Shown: positions 22,870 to 36,071, counted from the stretch's first letter. The stretch: DNA of 64,000 bases from Tridacna crocea (GCA_943736015.1 OX031065.1:13917427-13981426); one strand, 5' to 3'. Notes: generated by a model from the letters alone, not told the origin. Made by a program: numbers and translations.

Positions 22870-24509
22870 TTGAAGAGATTAGAAAAATTACACTTCAGTT
22901 GCCTTTGTTTGATATATGGGTTTTCAGTGTCTTTTTTAGCCACTTGTCACATTAATTTTTGGGTTTTTTCTACACTGTACATTGATCACTTTGGCTTATT
23001 GAAAAGTTTCAATGTGCAGCATTTATTGTGGGTCCAGTTAGAAAAGCGAATCCAGTTTAGGGCTTGGGATGGGGGTTGAATCGAGGGTTTAAGGGAAGTA
23101 ACTCTTGCAAGGGGCTTGAAAACACCAAAACAAGGTCTTCTGGGCCCCTATTTTCTTAAATGTTTGCCCATTTTCAGTGAAATCTGGCATGTGTGGATGG
23201 TGCATGCCTGGCAGTTTGCCAAGGACTGCACAGCAGCCTTTAAAGAAGACTTTAAATCCACTTTTATGCCGTTTTTTTTCACTGTTTTTTATCTATAAAT
23301 TAGCGCCCATTTTGGAGCGATTTTGAAGGCCTCTGATTGGCTGATGGGCCCAGCTTTGAATTTGGCTGTTGGTACCCATTCTGATTTCCTTAAAGCTTCT
23401 CTGATTGGATAATTTCAGAGAGGGAAGAGATTTGATTGGCTGATGGGAAGGGGGGGGGGAAATATCTGTTTATCCTTATTAACCTTTTACCACATAATGA
23501 AGCGGCTTTTTAACACCCCGAAGGCTTTTGAAAATAAACTGAGGAAAGGAGAAAATGCGGGCTACCAGCATTTTCTCCTTTTCCCACAATGTTTTCTACC
23601 CTATCAAAGAAAAAAATTGGATATTTTAGTTATTCTTACATCTTATTTAATCTTTATGGCCTACTTCTAAATTCTTTAAACAAGAACAAGATTTTTTTAT
23701 CGGAAAAAGTTTCCGCAACTGCAACCGGTTGCTTCTGAATTTTATATTTTCACGCAGCGGTTAAACATAAAATTTGACTTACGACACGCGTGGTCGTCAA
23801 AATTGGTTCAATGTTTTCGTCACCCTGGTAAGAAAACAGGGAAAAATTTTGTTTACCTTTCTTTGATTTGTACAACAGGTATCGGTTGCCTCCGAAAGTG
23901 TCGAAGTTGATTTTACGATGTTACGCACAGCACGTAACAGTCACGTGTGGGCGAGATGGTCACCGTAACCAAATCAGTGGCCCTAGTGAGAGAAAATGAA
24001 AAAGAAAAATCCGTATAATAGACTTAAGCAACCATTGTCGTATGCTATAAAATATTCCCTAAGTCGAATTTTCATGTTTTTGCGGATACGTAAGAGGCAC
24101 CTGCCAGACAGTAGACAACCTAAATGGGTTTGTTGTCAGGTATAAAAAGATTGGAAAAAAAAAAATATTAGAAATTATATAAGTTCCCTCTATTTGACCT
24201 ATCAAGCAACAGGTGTCGTCTGCTATGAAATGCTCCGTAAGTCAATTTTTCGCGGAGACGTAACTGACACCTATGAGACGGTAGTCAACGTAAATGGATT
24301 TGTCGTCACGGTATAAAGAGATTGGAGAAAAAAATATACAGTAAAAATTTAGTTCCTTTTGTTTGATTTATGCAATAAGAAGCAGTTGCTACTGAAAGAG
24401 CCTTCAGTCTTTTTTTAGCCACTTGTCGCATTATTTTCTGGGGTTTTCGCATGAGCGTAACGGGCACATATGAGACGGTAGTCAACGTAACTGGGTTTCT
24501 TGTTGTGGT
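22870..24509. repeat. Satellite unit U14 (dimer member Q')
   Basis: Left half as in U4 and U12 (gggatgggggttgaatcg, aaaacacc), poly-G of 10, ttctttaaac, and private ttacgacacgcg shared only with its twin U28. Right half of the common type. Confidence 0.95.
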
Positions 24510-26150
24510 TTGAAGAGATTAGAAAAATTACACTTCAGTTGCCTTTGTTTGATATATGGGTTTTCAGTGTCTTTTTTAGCCACTTGTCACATTAATTTTT
24601 GGGTTTTTTCTACACTGTACATTGATCACTTTGGCTTATTGAAAAGTTTCAATGTGCAGCATTTATTGTGGGTCCAGTTAGAAAAGCGAATCCAGTTTAG
24701 GGCTTGGGAGGGGGGGTGCATCGAGGGTTTAAGGGAAGTAACTCTTGCAAGGGGCTTGAAAAGACCAAAACAAGGTCTTCTGGGCCCCTATTTTCTTAAA
24801 TGTGTGCCCATTTTCAGTGAAATCTGGCATGTGTGGATGGTGCATGCCTGGCAGTTTGCCAAGGACTGCACAGCAGCCTTTAAAGAAGACTTTAAATCCA
24901 CTTTTATGCCGTTTTTTTTCACTGTTTTTTATCTATAAATTAGCGCCCATTTTGGAGCGATTTTGAAGGCCTCTGATTGGCTGATGGGCCCAGCTTTGAA
25001 TTTGGCTGTTGGTACCCATTCTGATTTCCTTAAAGCTTCTCTGATTGGATAATTTCAGAGAGGGAAGAGATTTGATTGGCTGATGGGAAGGGGGGGGGAA
25101 ATATCTGTTTATCCTTATTAACCTTTTACCACATAATGAAGCGGCTTTTTAACACCCCGAAGGCTTTTGAAAATAAACTGAGGAAAGGAGAAAATGCGGG
25201 CTACCAGCATTTTCTCCTTTTCCCACAATGTTTTCTACCCTATCAAAGAAAAAAATTGGATATTTTAGTTATTCTTACATCTTATTTAATCTTTATGGCC
25301 TACTTCTAAATTCTTCAAACAAGAACAAGATTTTTTTATCGGAAAAAGTTTCCGCAACTGCAACCGGTTGCTTCTGAATTTTATATTTTCGCGCAGCGGT
25401 TAAACATAAAATTTGACTTATGACTCGCGTGGTCGTCAAAATTGGTTCAATGTTTTCGTCACCCTGGTAAGAAAACAGGGAAAAATTTTGTTTACCTTTC
25501 TTTGATTTGTACAACAGGTATCGGTTGCCTCCGAAAGTGTCAAAGTTGATTTTACGATGTTACGCACAGCACGTAACAGTCACGTGTGGGCGAGATGGTC
25601 ACCGTAACCAAATCAGTGGCCCTAGTGAGAGAAAATGAAAAAGAAAAATCCGTATAATAGACTTAAGCAACCATTGTCGTATGCTATAAAATATTCCCTA
25701 AGTCGAATTTTCATGTTTTTGTGGATACGTAAGAGGCACCTGCCAGACAGTAGACAACCTAAATGGGTTTGTTGTCAGGTATAAAAAGATTGGAAAAAAA
25801 AAAAAATATTAGAAATTATATAAGTTCCCTCTATTTGACCTATCAAGCAACAGGTGTCGTCTGCTATGAAATGCTCCGTAAGTCAATTTTTCGAGGAGAC
25901 GTAACTGACACCTATGAGACGGTAGTCAACGTAAATGGATTTGTCGTCACGGTATAAAGAGATTGGAGAAAAAAATATACAGTAAAAATTTAGTTCCTTT
26001 TGTTTGATTTATGCAATAAGAAGCAGTTGCTACTGAAAGAGCCTTCAGTCTTTTTTTAGCCACTTGTCGCATATTTTTCTGGGGTTTTCGCATGAGCGTA
26101 ACGGGCACATATGAGACGGTAGTCAACGTAACTGGGTTTCTTGTTGTGGT
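24510..26150. repeat. Satellite unit U15
   Basis: Private aaatgtgtgccc near 24803, shared with its twin U29; poly-G of 9. Right half with gtcaaag, gtggat, a long A-run, cgaggag and gcatattttt. It differs from U29 at three places within about 280 bp (25.79-26.07 kb). Confidence 0.95.
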
Positions 26151-27787
26151 TTGAAGAGATTAGAAAAATTACACTTCAGTTGCCTTTGTTTGATATATGG
26201 GTTTTCAGTGTCTTTTTTAGCCACTTGTCACATTAATTTTTGGGTTTTTTCTACACTGTACATTGATCACTTTGGCTTATTGAAAAGTTTCAATGTGGAG
26301 CATTTATTGTGGGTCCAGTTAGAAAAGCGAATCCAGTTTAGGGCTTGGGAGGGGGGGTGCATCGAGGGTTTAAGGGAAGTAACTCTTGCAAGGGGCTTGA
26401 AAAGACCAAAACAAGGTCTTCTGGGCCCCTATTTTCTTAAATGTTTGCCCATTTTCAGTGAAATCTGGCATGTGTGGATGGTGCATGCCTGGCAGTTTGC
26501 CAAGGACTGCACAGCAGCCTTTAAAGAAGACTTTAAATCCACTTTTATGCCGTTTTTTTCACTGTTTTTTATCTATAAATTAGCGCCCATTTTGGAGCGA
26601 TTTTGAAGGCCTCTGATTGGCTGATGGGCCCAGCTTTGAATTTGGCTGTTGGTACCCATTCTGATTTCCTTAAAGCTTCTCTGATTGGATAATTTCAGAG
26701 AGGGAAGAGATTTGATTGGCTGATGGGAAGGGAGGGGGGAAATATCTGTTTATCCTTATTAACCTTTTACCACATAATGAAGCGGCTTTTTAACACCCCG
26801 AAGGCTTTTGAAAATAAACTGAGGAAAGGAGAAAATGCGGGCTACCAGCATTTTCTCCTTTTCCCACAATGTTTTCTACCCTATCAAAGAAAAAAATTGG
26901 ATATTTTAGTTATTCTTACATCTTATTTAATCTTTATGGCCTCCTTCTAAATTCTTCAAACAAGAACAAGATTTTTTTATCGGAAAAAGTTTCCGCAACT
27001 GCAACCGGTTGCTTCTGAATTTTATATTTTCGCACAGCGGTTAAACATAAAATTTGACTTATGACTCGCGTGGTCGTCAAAATTGGTTCAATGTTTTCGT
27101 CACCCTGGTAAGAAAACAGGGAAAAATTTTGTTTACCTTTCTTTGATTTGTACAACAGGTATCGGTTGCCTCCGAAAGTGTCAAAGTTGATTTTACGATG
27201 TTACGCACAGCACGTAACAGTCACGTGTGGGCGAGATGGTCACCGTAACCAAATCAGTGGCCCTAGTGAGAGAAAATGAAAAAGAAAAATCCGTATAATA
27301 GACTTAAGCAACCATTGTCGTATGCTATAAAATATTCCCTAAGTCGAATTTTCATGTTTTTGCGGATACGTAAGAGGCACCTGCCAGACAGTAGACAACC
27401 TAAATGGGTTTGTTGTCAGGTATAAAAAGATTGGAAAAAAAAAATATTAGAAATTATATAAGTTCCCTCTATTTGACCTATCAAGCAACAGGTGTCGTCT
27501 GCTATGAAATGCTCGTAAGTCAATTTTTCCAGGAGACGTAACTGACACCTATGAGACGGTAGTCAACGTAAATGGATTTGTCGTCACGGTATAAAGAGAT
27601 TGGAGAAAAAAATATACAGTAAAAATTTAGTTCCTTTTGTTTGATTTATGCAATAAGAAGCAGTTGCTACTGAAAGAGCCTTCAGTCTTTTTTTAGCCAC
27701 TTGTCGCATTATTTTCTGGGGTTTTCGCATGAGCGTAACGGGCACATATGAGACGGTAGTCAACGTAACTGGGTTTCTTGTTGTGGT
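26151..27787. repeat. Satellite unit U16
   Basis: Private variants shared with twin U30: aatgtggagc, a one-base-shorter T-run before cactg, an A inside the poly-G tract (ggaggggg), gcctccttct, cgcacagcgg and aatgctcgtaag. One change against U30 near 27405 (gggtttg against ggatttg). Confidence 0.95.
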
Positions 27788-29426
27788 TTGAAGAGATTAG
27801 AAAAATTACACTTCAGTTGCCTTTGTTTGATATATGGGTTTTCAGTGACTTTTTTAGCCACTTGTCACATTAATTTTTGGGTTTTTTCTACACTGTACAT
27901 TGATCACTTTGGCTTATTGAAAAGTTTCAATGTGCAGCATTTATTGTGGGTCCAGTTAGAAAAGCGAATCCAGTTTAGGGCTTGGGAGGGGGGGTGCATC
28001 GAGGGTTTAAGGGAAGTAACTCTTGCAAGGGGCTTGAAAAGACCAAAACAAGGTCTTCTGGGCCCCTATTTTCTTAAATGTTTGCCCATTTTCAGTGAAA
28101 TCTGGCATGTGTGGATGGTGCATGCCTGGCAGTTTGCCAAGGACTGCACAGCAGCCTTTAAAGAAGACTTTAAATCCACTTTTATGCCGTTTTTTTTCAC
28201 TGTTTTTTATCTATAAATTAGCGCCCATTTTGGAGCGATTTTGAAGGCCTCTGATTGGCTGATGGGCCCAGCTTTGAATTTGGCTGTTGGTACCCATTCT
28301 GATTTCCTTAAAGCTTCTCTGATTGGATAATTTCAGAGAGGGAAGAGATTTGATTGGCTGATGGGAAGGGGGGGGGAAATATCTGTTTATCCTTATTAAC
28401 CTTTTACCACATAATGAAGCGGCTTTTTAACACCCCGAAGGCTTTTGAAAATAAACTGAGGAAAGGAGAAAATGCGGGCTACCAGCATTTTCTCCTTTTC
28501 CCACAATGTTTTCTACCCTATCAAAGAAAAAAATTGGATATTTTAGTTATTCTTACATCTTATTTAATCTTTATGGCCTACTTCTAAATTTTTCAAACAA
28601 GAACAAGATTTTTTTATCGGAAAAAGTTTCCGCAACTGCAACCGGTTGCTTCTGAATTTTATATTTTCGCGCAGCGGTTAAACATAAAATTTGACTTATG
28701 ACTCGCGTGGTCGTCAAAATTGGTTCAATGTTTTCGTCACCCTGGTAAGAAAACAGGGAAAAATTTTGTTTACCTTTCTTTGATTTGTACAACAGGTATC
28801 GGTTGCCTCCGAAAGTTTCGAAGTTGATTTTACGATGTTACGCACAGCACGTAACAGTCATGTGTGGGCGAGATGGTCACCGTAACCAAATCAGTGGCCC
28901 TAGTGAGAGAAAATGAAAAAGAAAAATCCGTATAATAGACTTAAGCAACCATTGTCGTATGCTATAAAATATTCCCTAAGTCGAATTTTCATGTTTTTGC
29001 GGATACGTAAGAGGCACCTGCCAGACAGTAGACAACCTAAATGGGTTGGTTGTCAGGTATAAAAAGATTGGAAAAAAAAAAATATTAGAAATTATATAAG
29101 TTCCCTCTATTTGACCTATCAAGCAACAGGTGTCGTCTGCTATGAAATGCTCCGTAAGTCAATTTTTCGCGGAGACGTAACTGACACCTATGAGACGGTA
29201 GTCAACGTAAATGGATTTGTCGTCACGGTATAAAGAGATTGGAGAAAAAAATATACAGTAAAAATTTAGTTCCTTTTGTTTGATTTATGCAATAAGAAGC
29301 AGTTGCTACTGAAAGAGCCTTCAGTCTTTTTTTAGCCACTTGTCGCATTATTTTCTGGGGTTTTCGCATGAGCGTAACGGGCACATATGAGACGGTAGTC
29401 AACGTAACTGGGTTTCTTGTTGTGGT
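27788..29426. repeat. Satellite unit U17
   Basis: Private variants shared with twin U31: cagtgactttttt, aaatttttcaaac, agtttcgaag, gtcatgtgtg and gggttggttg. Poly-G of 9. It differs from U31 in ccttttacc against cctttcacc near 28403. Confidence 0.95.
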
Positions 29427-31067
29427 TTGAAGAGATTAGAAAAATTACACTTCAGTTGCCTTTGTTTGATATATGGGTTTTCAGTGTCTTTTTTAGCCAC
29501 TTGTCACATTAATTTTTGGGTTTTTTCTACACTGTACATTGATCACTTTGGCTTATTGAAAAGTTTCAATGTGCAGCATTTATTGTGGGTCCAGTTAGAA
29601 AAGCGAATCCAGTTTAGGGCTTGGGAGGGGGGGTGCATCGAGGGTTTAAGGGAAGTAACTCTTGCAAGGGGCTTGAAAAGACCAAAACAAGGTCTTCTGG
29701 GCCCCTATTTTCTTAAATGTTTGCCCATTTTCAGTGAAATCTGGCATGTGTGGATGGTGCATGCCTGGCAGTTTGCCAAGGACTGCACAGCAGCCTTTAA
29801 AGAAGACTTTAAATCCACTTTTATGCCGTTTTTTTTCACTGTTTTTTATCTATAAATTAGCGCCCATTTTGGAGCGATTTTGAAGGCCTCTGATTGGCTG
29901 ATGGGCCCAGCTTTGAATTTGGCTGTTGGTACCCATTCTGATTTCCTTAAAGCTTCTCTGATTGGATAATTTCAGAGAGGGAAGAGATTTGATTGGCTGA
30001 TGGGAAGGGGGGGGGGGAAATATCTGTTTATCCTTATTAACCTTTTACCACATAATGAAGCGGCTTTTTAACACCCCGAAGGCTTTTGAAAATAAACTGA
30101 GGAAAGGAGAAAATGCGGGCTACCAGCATTTTCTCCTTTTCCCACAATGTTTTCTACCCTATCAAAGAAAAAAATTGGATATTTTAGTTATTCTTACATC
30201 TTATTTAATCTTTATGGCCTACTTCTAAATTCTTCAAACAAGAACAAGATTTTTTTATCGGAAAAAGTTTCCGCAACTGCAACCGGTTGCTTCTGAATTT
30301 TATATTTTCGCGCAGCGGTTAAACATAAAATTTGACTTATGACTCGCGTGGTCGTCAAAATTGGTTCAATGTTTTCGTCACCCTGGTAAGAAAACAGGGA
30401 AAAATTTTGTTTACCTTTCTTTGATTTGTACAACAGGTATCGGTTGCCTCCGAAAGTGTCGAAGTTGATTTTACGATGTTACGCACAGCACGTAACAGTC
30501 ACGTGTGGGCGAGATGGTCACCGTAACCAAATCAGTGGCCCTAGTGAGAGAAAATGAAAAAGAAAAATCCGTATAATAGACTTAAGCAACCATTGTCGTA
30601 TGCTATAAAATATTCCCTAAGTCGAATTTTCATGTTTTTGCGGATACGTAAGAGGCACCTGCCAGACAGTAGACAACCTAAATGGGTTTGTTGTCAGGTA
30701 TAAAAAGATTGGAAAAAAAAAAATATTAGAAATTATATAAGTTCCCTCTATTTGACCTATCAAGCAACAGGTGTCGTCTGCTATGAAATGCTCCGTAAGT
30801 CAATTTTTCGCGGAGACGTAACTGACACCTATGAGACGGTAGTCAACGTAAATGGATTTGTCGTCACGGTATAAAGAGATTGGAGAAAAAAATATACAGT
30901 AAAAATTTAGTTCCTTTTGTTTGATTTATGCAATAAGAAGCAGTTGCTACTGAAAGAGCCTTCAGTCTTTTTTTAGCCACTTGTCGCATTATTTTCTGGG
31001 GTTTTCGCATGAGCGTAACGGGCACATATGAGACGGTAGTCAACGTAACTGGGTTTCTTGTTGTGGT
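29427..31067. repeat. Satellite unit U18
   Basis: Common-type unit with an 11-base poly-G tract. This is long enough that, with the preceding gggaa, it also fits the four-G-run rule. Twin U32 has 10 Gs. Confidence 0.95.
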
Positions 31068-32704
31068 TTGAAGAGATTAGAAAAATTACACTTCAGTTGC
31101 CTTTGTTTGATATATGGGTTTTCAGTGTCTTTTTTAGCCACTTGTCACATTAATTTTTGGGTTTTTTCTACACTGTACATTGATCACTTTGGCTTATTGA
31201 AAAGTTTCAATGTGCAGCATTTATTGTGGGTCCAGTTAGAAAAGCGAATCCAGTTTAGGGCTTGGGAGGGGGGGTGCATCGAGGGTTTAAGGGAAGTAAC
31301 TCTTGCAAGGGGCTTGAAAAGACCAAAACAAGGTCTTCTGGGCCCCTATTTTCTTAAATGTTTGCCCATTTTCAGTGAAATCTGGCATGTGTGGATGGTG
31401 CATGCCTGGCAGTTTGCCAAGGACTGCACAGCAGCCTTTAAAGAAGACTTTAAATCCACTTTTATGCCGTTTTTTTTCACTGTTTTTTATCTATAAATTA
31501 GCGCCCATTTTGGAGCGATTTTGAAGGCCTCTGATTGGCTGATGGGCCCAGCTTTGAATTTGGCTGTTGGTACCCATTCTGATTTCCTTAAAGCTTCTCT
31601 GATTGGATAATTTCAGAGAGGGAAGAGATTTGATTGGCTGATGGGAAGGGGGGGAAATATCTGTTTATCCTTATTAACCTTTCACCACATAATGAAGCGG
31701 CTTTTTAACACCCCGAAGGCTTTTGAAAATAAACTGAGGAAAGGAGAAAATGCGGGCTACCAGCATTTTCTCCTTTTCCCACAATGTTTTCTACCCTATC
31801 AAAGAAAAAAATTGGATATTTTAGTTATTCTTACATCTTATTTAATCTTTATGGCCTACTTCTAAATTCTTCAAACAAGAACAAGATTTTTTTATCGGAA
31901 AAAGTTTCCGCAACTGCAACCGGTTGCTTCTGAATTTTATATTTTCGCGCAGCGGTTAAACATAAAATTTGACTTATGACTCGCGTGGTCGTCAAAATTG
32001 GTTCAATGTTTTCGTCACCCTGGTAAGAAAACAGGGAAAAATTTTGTTTACCTTTCTTTGATTTGTACAACAGGTATCGGTTGCCTCCGAAAGTGTCAAA
32101 GTTGATTTTACGATGTTACGCACAGCACGTAACAGTCACGTGTGGGCGAGATGGTCACCGTAACCAAATCAGTGGCCCTAGTGAGAGAAAATGAAAAAGA
32201 AAAATCCGTATAATAGACTTAAGCAACCATTGTCGTATGCTATAAAATATTCCCTAAGTCGAATTTTCATGTTTTTGCGGATACGTAAGAGGCACCTGCC
32301 AGACAGTAGACAACCTAAATGGGTTTGTTGTCAGGTATAAAAAGATTGGAAAAAAAACAATATTAGAAATTATATAAGTTCCCTCTATTTGACCTATCAA
32401 GCAACAGGTGTCGTCTGCTATGAAATGCTCCGTAAGTCAATTTTTCGCGGAGACGTAACTGACACCTATGAGACGGTAGTCAACGTAAATGGATTTGTCG
32501 TCATGGTATAAAGAGATTGGAGAAAAAAATATACAGTAAAAATTTAGTTCCTTTTGTTTGATTTATGCAATAAGAAGCAGTTGCTACTGAAAGAGCCTTC
32601 AGTCTTTTTTTAGCCACTTGTCGCATTATTTTCTGGGGTTTTCGCATGAGCGTAACGGGCACATATGAGACGGTAGTCAACGTAACTGGGTTTCTTGTTG
32701 TGGT
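31068..32704. repeat. Satellite unit U19
   Basis: Variants shared with twin U33: tttcaccac, a C in the A-run (aaaacaatatt), gtcatggtat and gtcaaag; poly-G of 7. It differs from U33 at aatgtgcagc against aatgtggagc near 31212. Confidence 0.95.
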
Positions 32705-34299
32705 TTGAAGAGATTAGAAAAATTACACTTCAGTTGCCTTTGTTTGATATATGGGTTTTCAGTGTCTTTTTTAGCCACTTGTCACATTAATTTTTGGGTT
32801 TTTTCTACACTGTACATTGATCACTTTGGCTTATTGAAAAGTTTCAATGTGCAGCATTTATTGTGGGTCCAGTTAGAAAAGCGAATCCAGTTTAGGGCTT
32901 GGGAGGGGGGGTGCATCGAGGGTTTAAGGGAAGTAACTCTTGCAAGGGGCTTGAAAAGACCAAAACAAGGTCTTCTGGGCCCCTATTTTCTTAAATGTTT
33001 GCCCATTTTCAGTGAAATCTGGCATGTGTGGATGGTGCATGCCTGGCAGTTTGCCAAGGACTGCACAGCAGCCTTTAAAGAAGACTTTAAATCCACTTTT
33101 ATGCCGTTTTTTTTCACTGTTTTTTATCTATAAATTAGCGCCCATTTTGGAGCGATTTTGAAGGCCTCTGATTGGCTGATGGGCCCAGCTTTGAATTTGG
33201 CTGTTGGTACCCATTCTGATTTCCTTAAAGCTTCTCTGATTGGATAATTTCAGAGAGGGAAGAGATTTGATTGGCTGATGGGAAGGGGGGGGAAATATCT
33301 GTTTATCCTTATTAACCTTTTACCACATAATGAAGCGGCTTTTTAACACCCCGAAGGCTTTTGAAAATAAACTGAGGAAAGGAGAAAATGCGGGCTACCA
33401 GCATTTTCTCCTTTTCCCACAATGTTTTCTACCCTATCAAAGAAAAAAATTGGATATTTTAGTTATTCTTACATCTTATTTAATCTTTATGGCCTACTTC
33501 TAAATTCTTCAAACAAGAACAAGATTTTTTTATCGGAAAAAGTTTCCGCAACTGCAACCGGTTGCTTCTGAATTTTATATTTTCGCGCAGCGGTTAAACA
33601 TAAAATTTGACTTATGACTCGCGTGGTCGTCAAAATTGGTTCAATGTTTTCGTCACCCTGGTAAGAAAACAGGGAAAAATTTTGTTTACCTTTCTTTGAT
33701 TTGTACAACAGGTATCGGTTGCCTCCGAAAGTGTCGAAGTTGATTTTACGATGTTACGCACAGACGTAACAGTCACGTGTGGGCGAGATGGTCACCGTAA
33801 CCAAATCAGTGGCCCTAGTGAGAGAAAATGAAAAAGAAAAATCCGTATAATAGACTTAAGCAACCATTGTCGTATGCTATAAAATATTCCCTAAGTCGAA
33901 TTTTCATGTTTTTGCGGATACGTAAGAGGCACCTGCCAGACAGTAGACAATCTAAATGGGTTTGTTGTCAGGTATAAAAAGATTGGAAAAAAAAAAATAT
34001 TAGAAATTATATAAGTTCCCTCTATTTGACCTATCAAGCAACAGGTGTCGTCTGCTATGAAATGCTCCGTAAGTCAATTTTTCGCGGAGACGTAACTGAC
34101 ACCTATGAGACGGTAGTCAACGTAAATGGATTTGTCGTCACGGTATAAAGAGATTGGAGAAAAAAATATACAGTAAAAATTTAGTTCCTTTTGTTTGATT
34201 TATGCAATAAGAAGCAGTTGCTACTGAAAGAGCCTTCAGTCTTTTTTTAGCCACTTGTCGCATTATTTTCTGGGGTTTTCGCATGAGCGTAACGGGCAC

Positions 34300-34303
34300 A
34301 TAT
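34300..34303. other. Target site duplication, left (ATAT)
   Basis: Uninterrupted units read gggcac-atat-gagacgg. Here atat is followed by the element and repeated on its far side. The ATAT repeat makes the true length ambiguous (ATAT, or TA with element ends t...a). Confidence 0.85.
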
Positions 34304-34332
34304 CGTTGGTTGAAAACCAGAACCTAGTATAT
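34304..34332 (+). repeat. Transposon left terminal inverted repeat
   Basis: Begins cgttggttgaaaaccaga. It pairs with the reverse complement of 39238-39266 over 29 bases, with mismatches at positions 3, 19 and 23. The similarity stops after gtatat. Confidence 0.9.
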
Positions 34333-35102
34333 GCTATTTTTGAAATTTTTCAGGAGGACCAAAAAACTGTCTCAAAGATTTAAAAATTGGTATTTTCGTA
34401 TAATTTTCTCACACAATGATCGTAATCCGATTCTGTTATCACATCAGGAGGTGAAAATTCTTTTGCTTTGAAAACAGGGCTAGTAGATGCCTTTTTTGTT
34501 CTGGCATAACTAATGTTATCATAACACACCGGTTTTTCTCGACCAAAATGTTGTAACTTCTGATACTATTTTTTAGCTTTCTGAGAATAAAAAAATCCTA
34601 CCACGTTTTGTCAGCCATACCCTTGTATATGCAGATACAATGGATTGGCTGCACAGGATTTTGAACAACTTCAAAATCCTACCTGCCAGAAGATCGTATA
34701 TATCTATAACATTGTCTGGTTTTTATGCACGATGCAAAAATTCATGAAAATTTGAGAGGCAGAGTGTTACATATAATAAAACACTATTCTGGTTTTAACA
34801 GAGGAAACATTTTCACAGCTGTTTTATTCTGCTGTAGTATAGTATATACCGTTGCAATACTTTGGCAGCACGATTTAAAAACAAGAACCCAGTTTCTCAA
34901 AGATATAATATTGTATTCAGATTGAAGCATTTCTGATTTGAACACAAATATGGAGAATAACTGATAAGATTTATGTACAACATGTTATGTTTAAGTAATA
35001 TACCTTATTTCCAACTTCTCTGTGCAAACACATAAGCATTTGACAGAAATATCACATGATATAAGTGAAAAACTGAAGGAAAAGCCCTAATAAATGTGTA
35101 TC
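34333..35102. repeat. Transposon left subterminal region
   Basis: No gene seen. Motifs related to the terminal repeat core (tctggttttt at 34714-34724, ttctggtttta at 34788-34797, ttctggcat near 34500) recur in inverted orientation relative to the left end. Such clusters are typical of transposase-binding sites in other DNA transposons. A 66-codon plus-strand frame at 34725-34925 has no recognisable features and overlaps these motifs, so I do not call it a gene. Confidence 0.6.
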
Positions 35103-35400
35103 TTAACAATGAATCAATTCACAATCTTTGTCTTCATCACTTTCCTCTCTATCTGGCTCTGGCAGACGCTCCTTGACATTCTGACTTAAAGATAGGCTTT
35201 TATAGTACTCATGAAACTCTGAGGGTATTGCACCTTGCTTGCATAATGAAAGCAGATCATTTTCCTTTGCATTTGATATTGGTAATTTTCCCTTGTAAAG
35301 TGGTAGTGGTTGTTCAGCTGGTCTCTTTCCTCCAACTAGTTTTATCCTTTGAAATTTCCCAGAGTTTTCCCATTCATACTTGAAGAAGCAAGTCTGTGGT
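35103..35400 (-). pseudogene. Transposase-like gene, C-terminal piece
   Basis: About 98 open codons ending at TAA (tta at 35103-35105), without its own ATG. Contains KYEWENSGKFQRIKL, KGKLPISNAKENDLLSLCKQ, GAIPSEFHEYYKSL and a very acidic end (REESDEDKDCE). The LPIS..K..DLLSLC..GAIP pattern is the expected C-terminus of the family, so this is probably the true gene end. Confidence 0.7.
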
Positions 35401-35422
35401 TATTCCTACTTTCCGTCTTAGA

Positions 35423-35716
35423 CTATTTTAAAGACTTGTATTTCATACCTTTAAAATCTTTGAAATCATTATGTTTCAGCATCACAACATGACACAGACT
35501 TTTTTGCCGTGCCATAGTTCCCAATCGACTTGGTCTAAATATTTTTGTTTTAGATTTTGCAAACTCTATGGCTGCATGCATTGAATCACATTCCATGTGT
35601 GTGTGTCCAATTTCAAGAAATTTATGGTAAATCATTTTGATATTTGGTGTTGTTGCCACAGAATGAAGAAGGTACCCTGCAACAATCTGGTTTCTATTTT
35701 GACCTATGCATGAGTC
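35423..35716 (-). pseudogene. Transposase-like gene, DSCIGQNRN / GHTHMECDSMH piece
   Basis: 98 open codons beginning just after a stop. DSCIGQNRNQIVAGYLLHSV is followed by FLEIGHTHMECDSMHAAIE and a basic tail. D-x-C-x-G-Q-N-R-N and G-H-T-x-M-E-x-D-S-x-H are the best conserved motifs of the family and would carry the second and third metal-binding acidic residues. Both motifs look intact in this copy. Confidence 0.75.
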
Positions 35717-35786
35717 TTAGTAAAGTATAACATGTTCAACTGGTTATCCCAAATAATACAGATATAAGGAAAGACATGTTGAAATT

Positions 35787-36071
35787 TCATTTCGGATCAC
35801 AAAAAACAAGTGGCTTTTTTGTCTCTAGCACTTTTAAATTATAACAGCAAAGTTTTCTCATGTAATACATCAAACTTACAAGAGAACAGGGCGTATAGAG
35901 AACCGACTGTAAGTCAAAAGTGCTAGTATGTACATCCATATTTTGCCTTGCTGTATCACTGTCAGTGTGCTTTTGTTCTCTGGCTACTACTTTTATTTTC
36001 TGGTAAATTGTGAACTCGTCTTTTGTCTTTTCATCAGGTGTCCGATTTGTTTTTGCATGATCAAATTTGTT
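35787..36071 (-). pseudogene. Transposase-like gene, FDLQ (first catalytic strand) piece
   Basis: About 94 open codons without a suitable early ATG. Contains KTKDEFTIYQKIKVVAREQK, then STFDLQSVLYTPCSLVSLMY and YMRKLCCYNLKV. The FDLQ.VL.TP then YYMRKL..YN order fits the first acidic position of an RNase H-like transposase core. That catalytic role is inferred. Confidence 0.65.

Larger units (their letters stand above)
1..34303. repeat. Satellite array, left block (about 1,638-bp unit, U0-U20)
   Basis: Head-to-tail copies of a unit of 1,635-1,643 bp, all in one orientation, seen from the recurrence of ttgaagagattag at 1572, 3210, 4848, 6491, 8128, 9765, 11403, 13042, 14683, 16322, 17961, 19597, 21235, 22870, 24510, 26151, 27788, 29427, 31068 and 32705. 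Units differ from each other by a few substitutions and homopolymer changes, so they are close to 99% alike by eye. Shared variants group units into subfamilies and reveal block duplications. No ATG-initiated open frame is conserved across units, so I read this as non-coding satellite DNA. Its chromosomal position (centromeric, subtelomeric or other heterochromatin) is not shown by the sequence. Confidence 0.98.

Noticed and set aside
34725-34925. A 66-codon plus-strand frame in the left subterminal region (also at 62628-62828)
   Set aside because: It has an ATG and a hydrophobic stretch but no recognisable motif, and it overlaps subterminal repeat motifs. The second copy is only a result of the block duplication.
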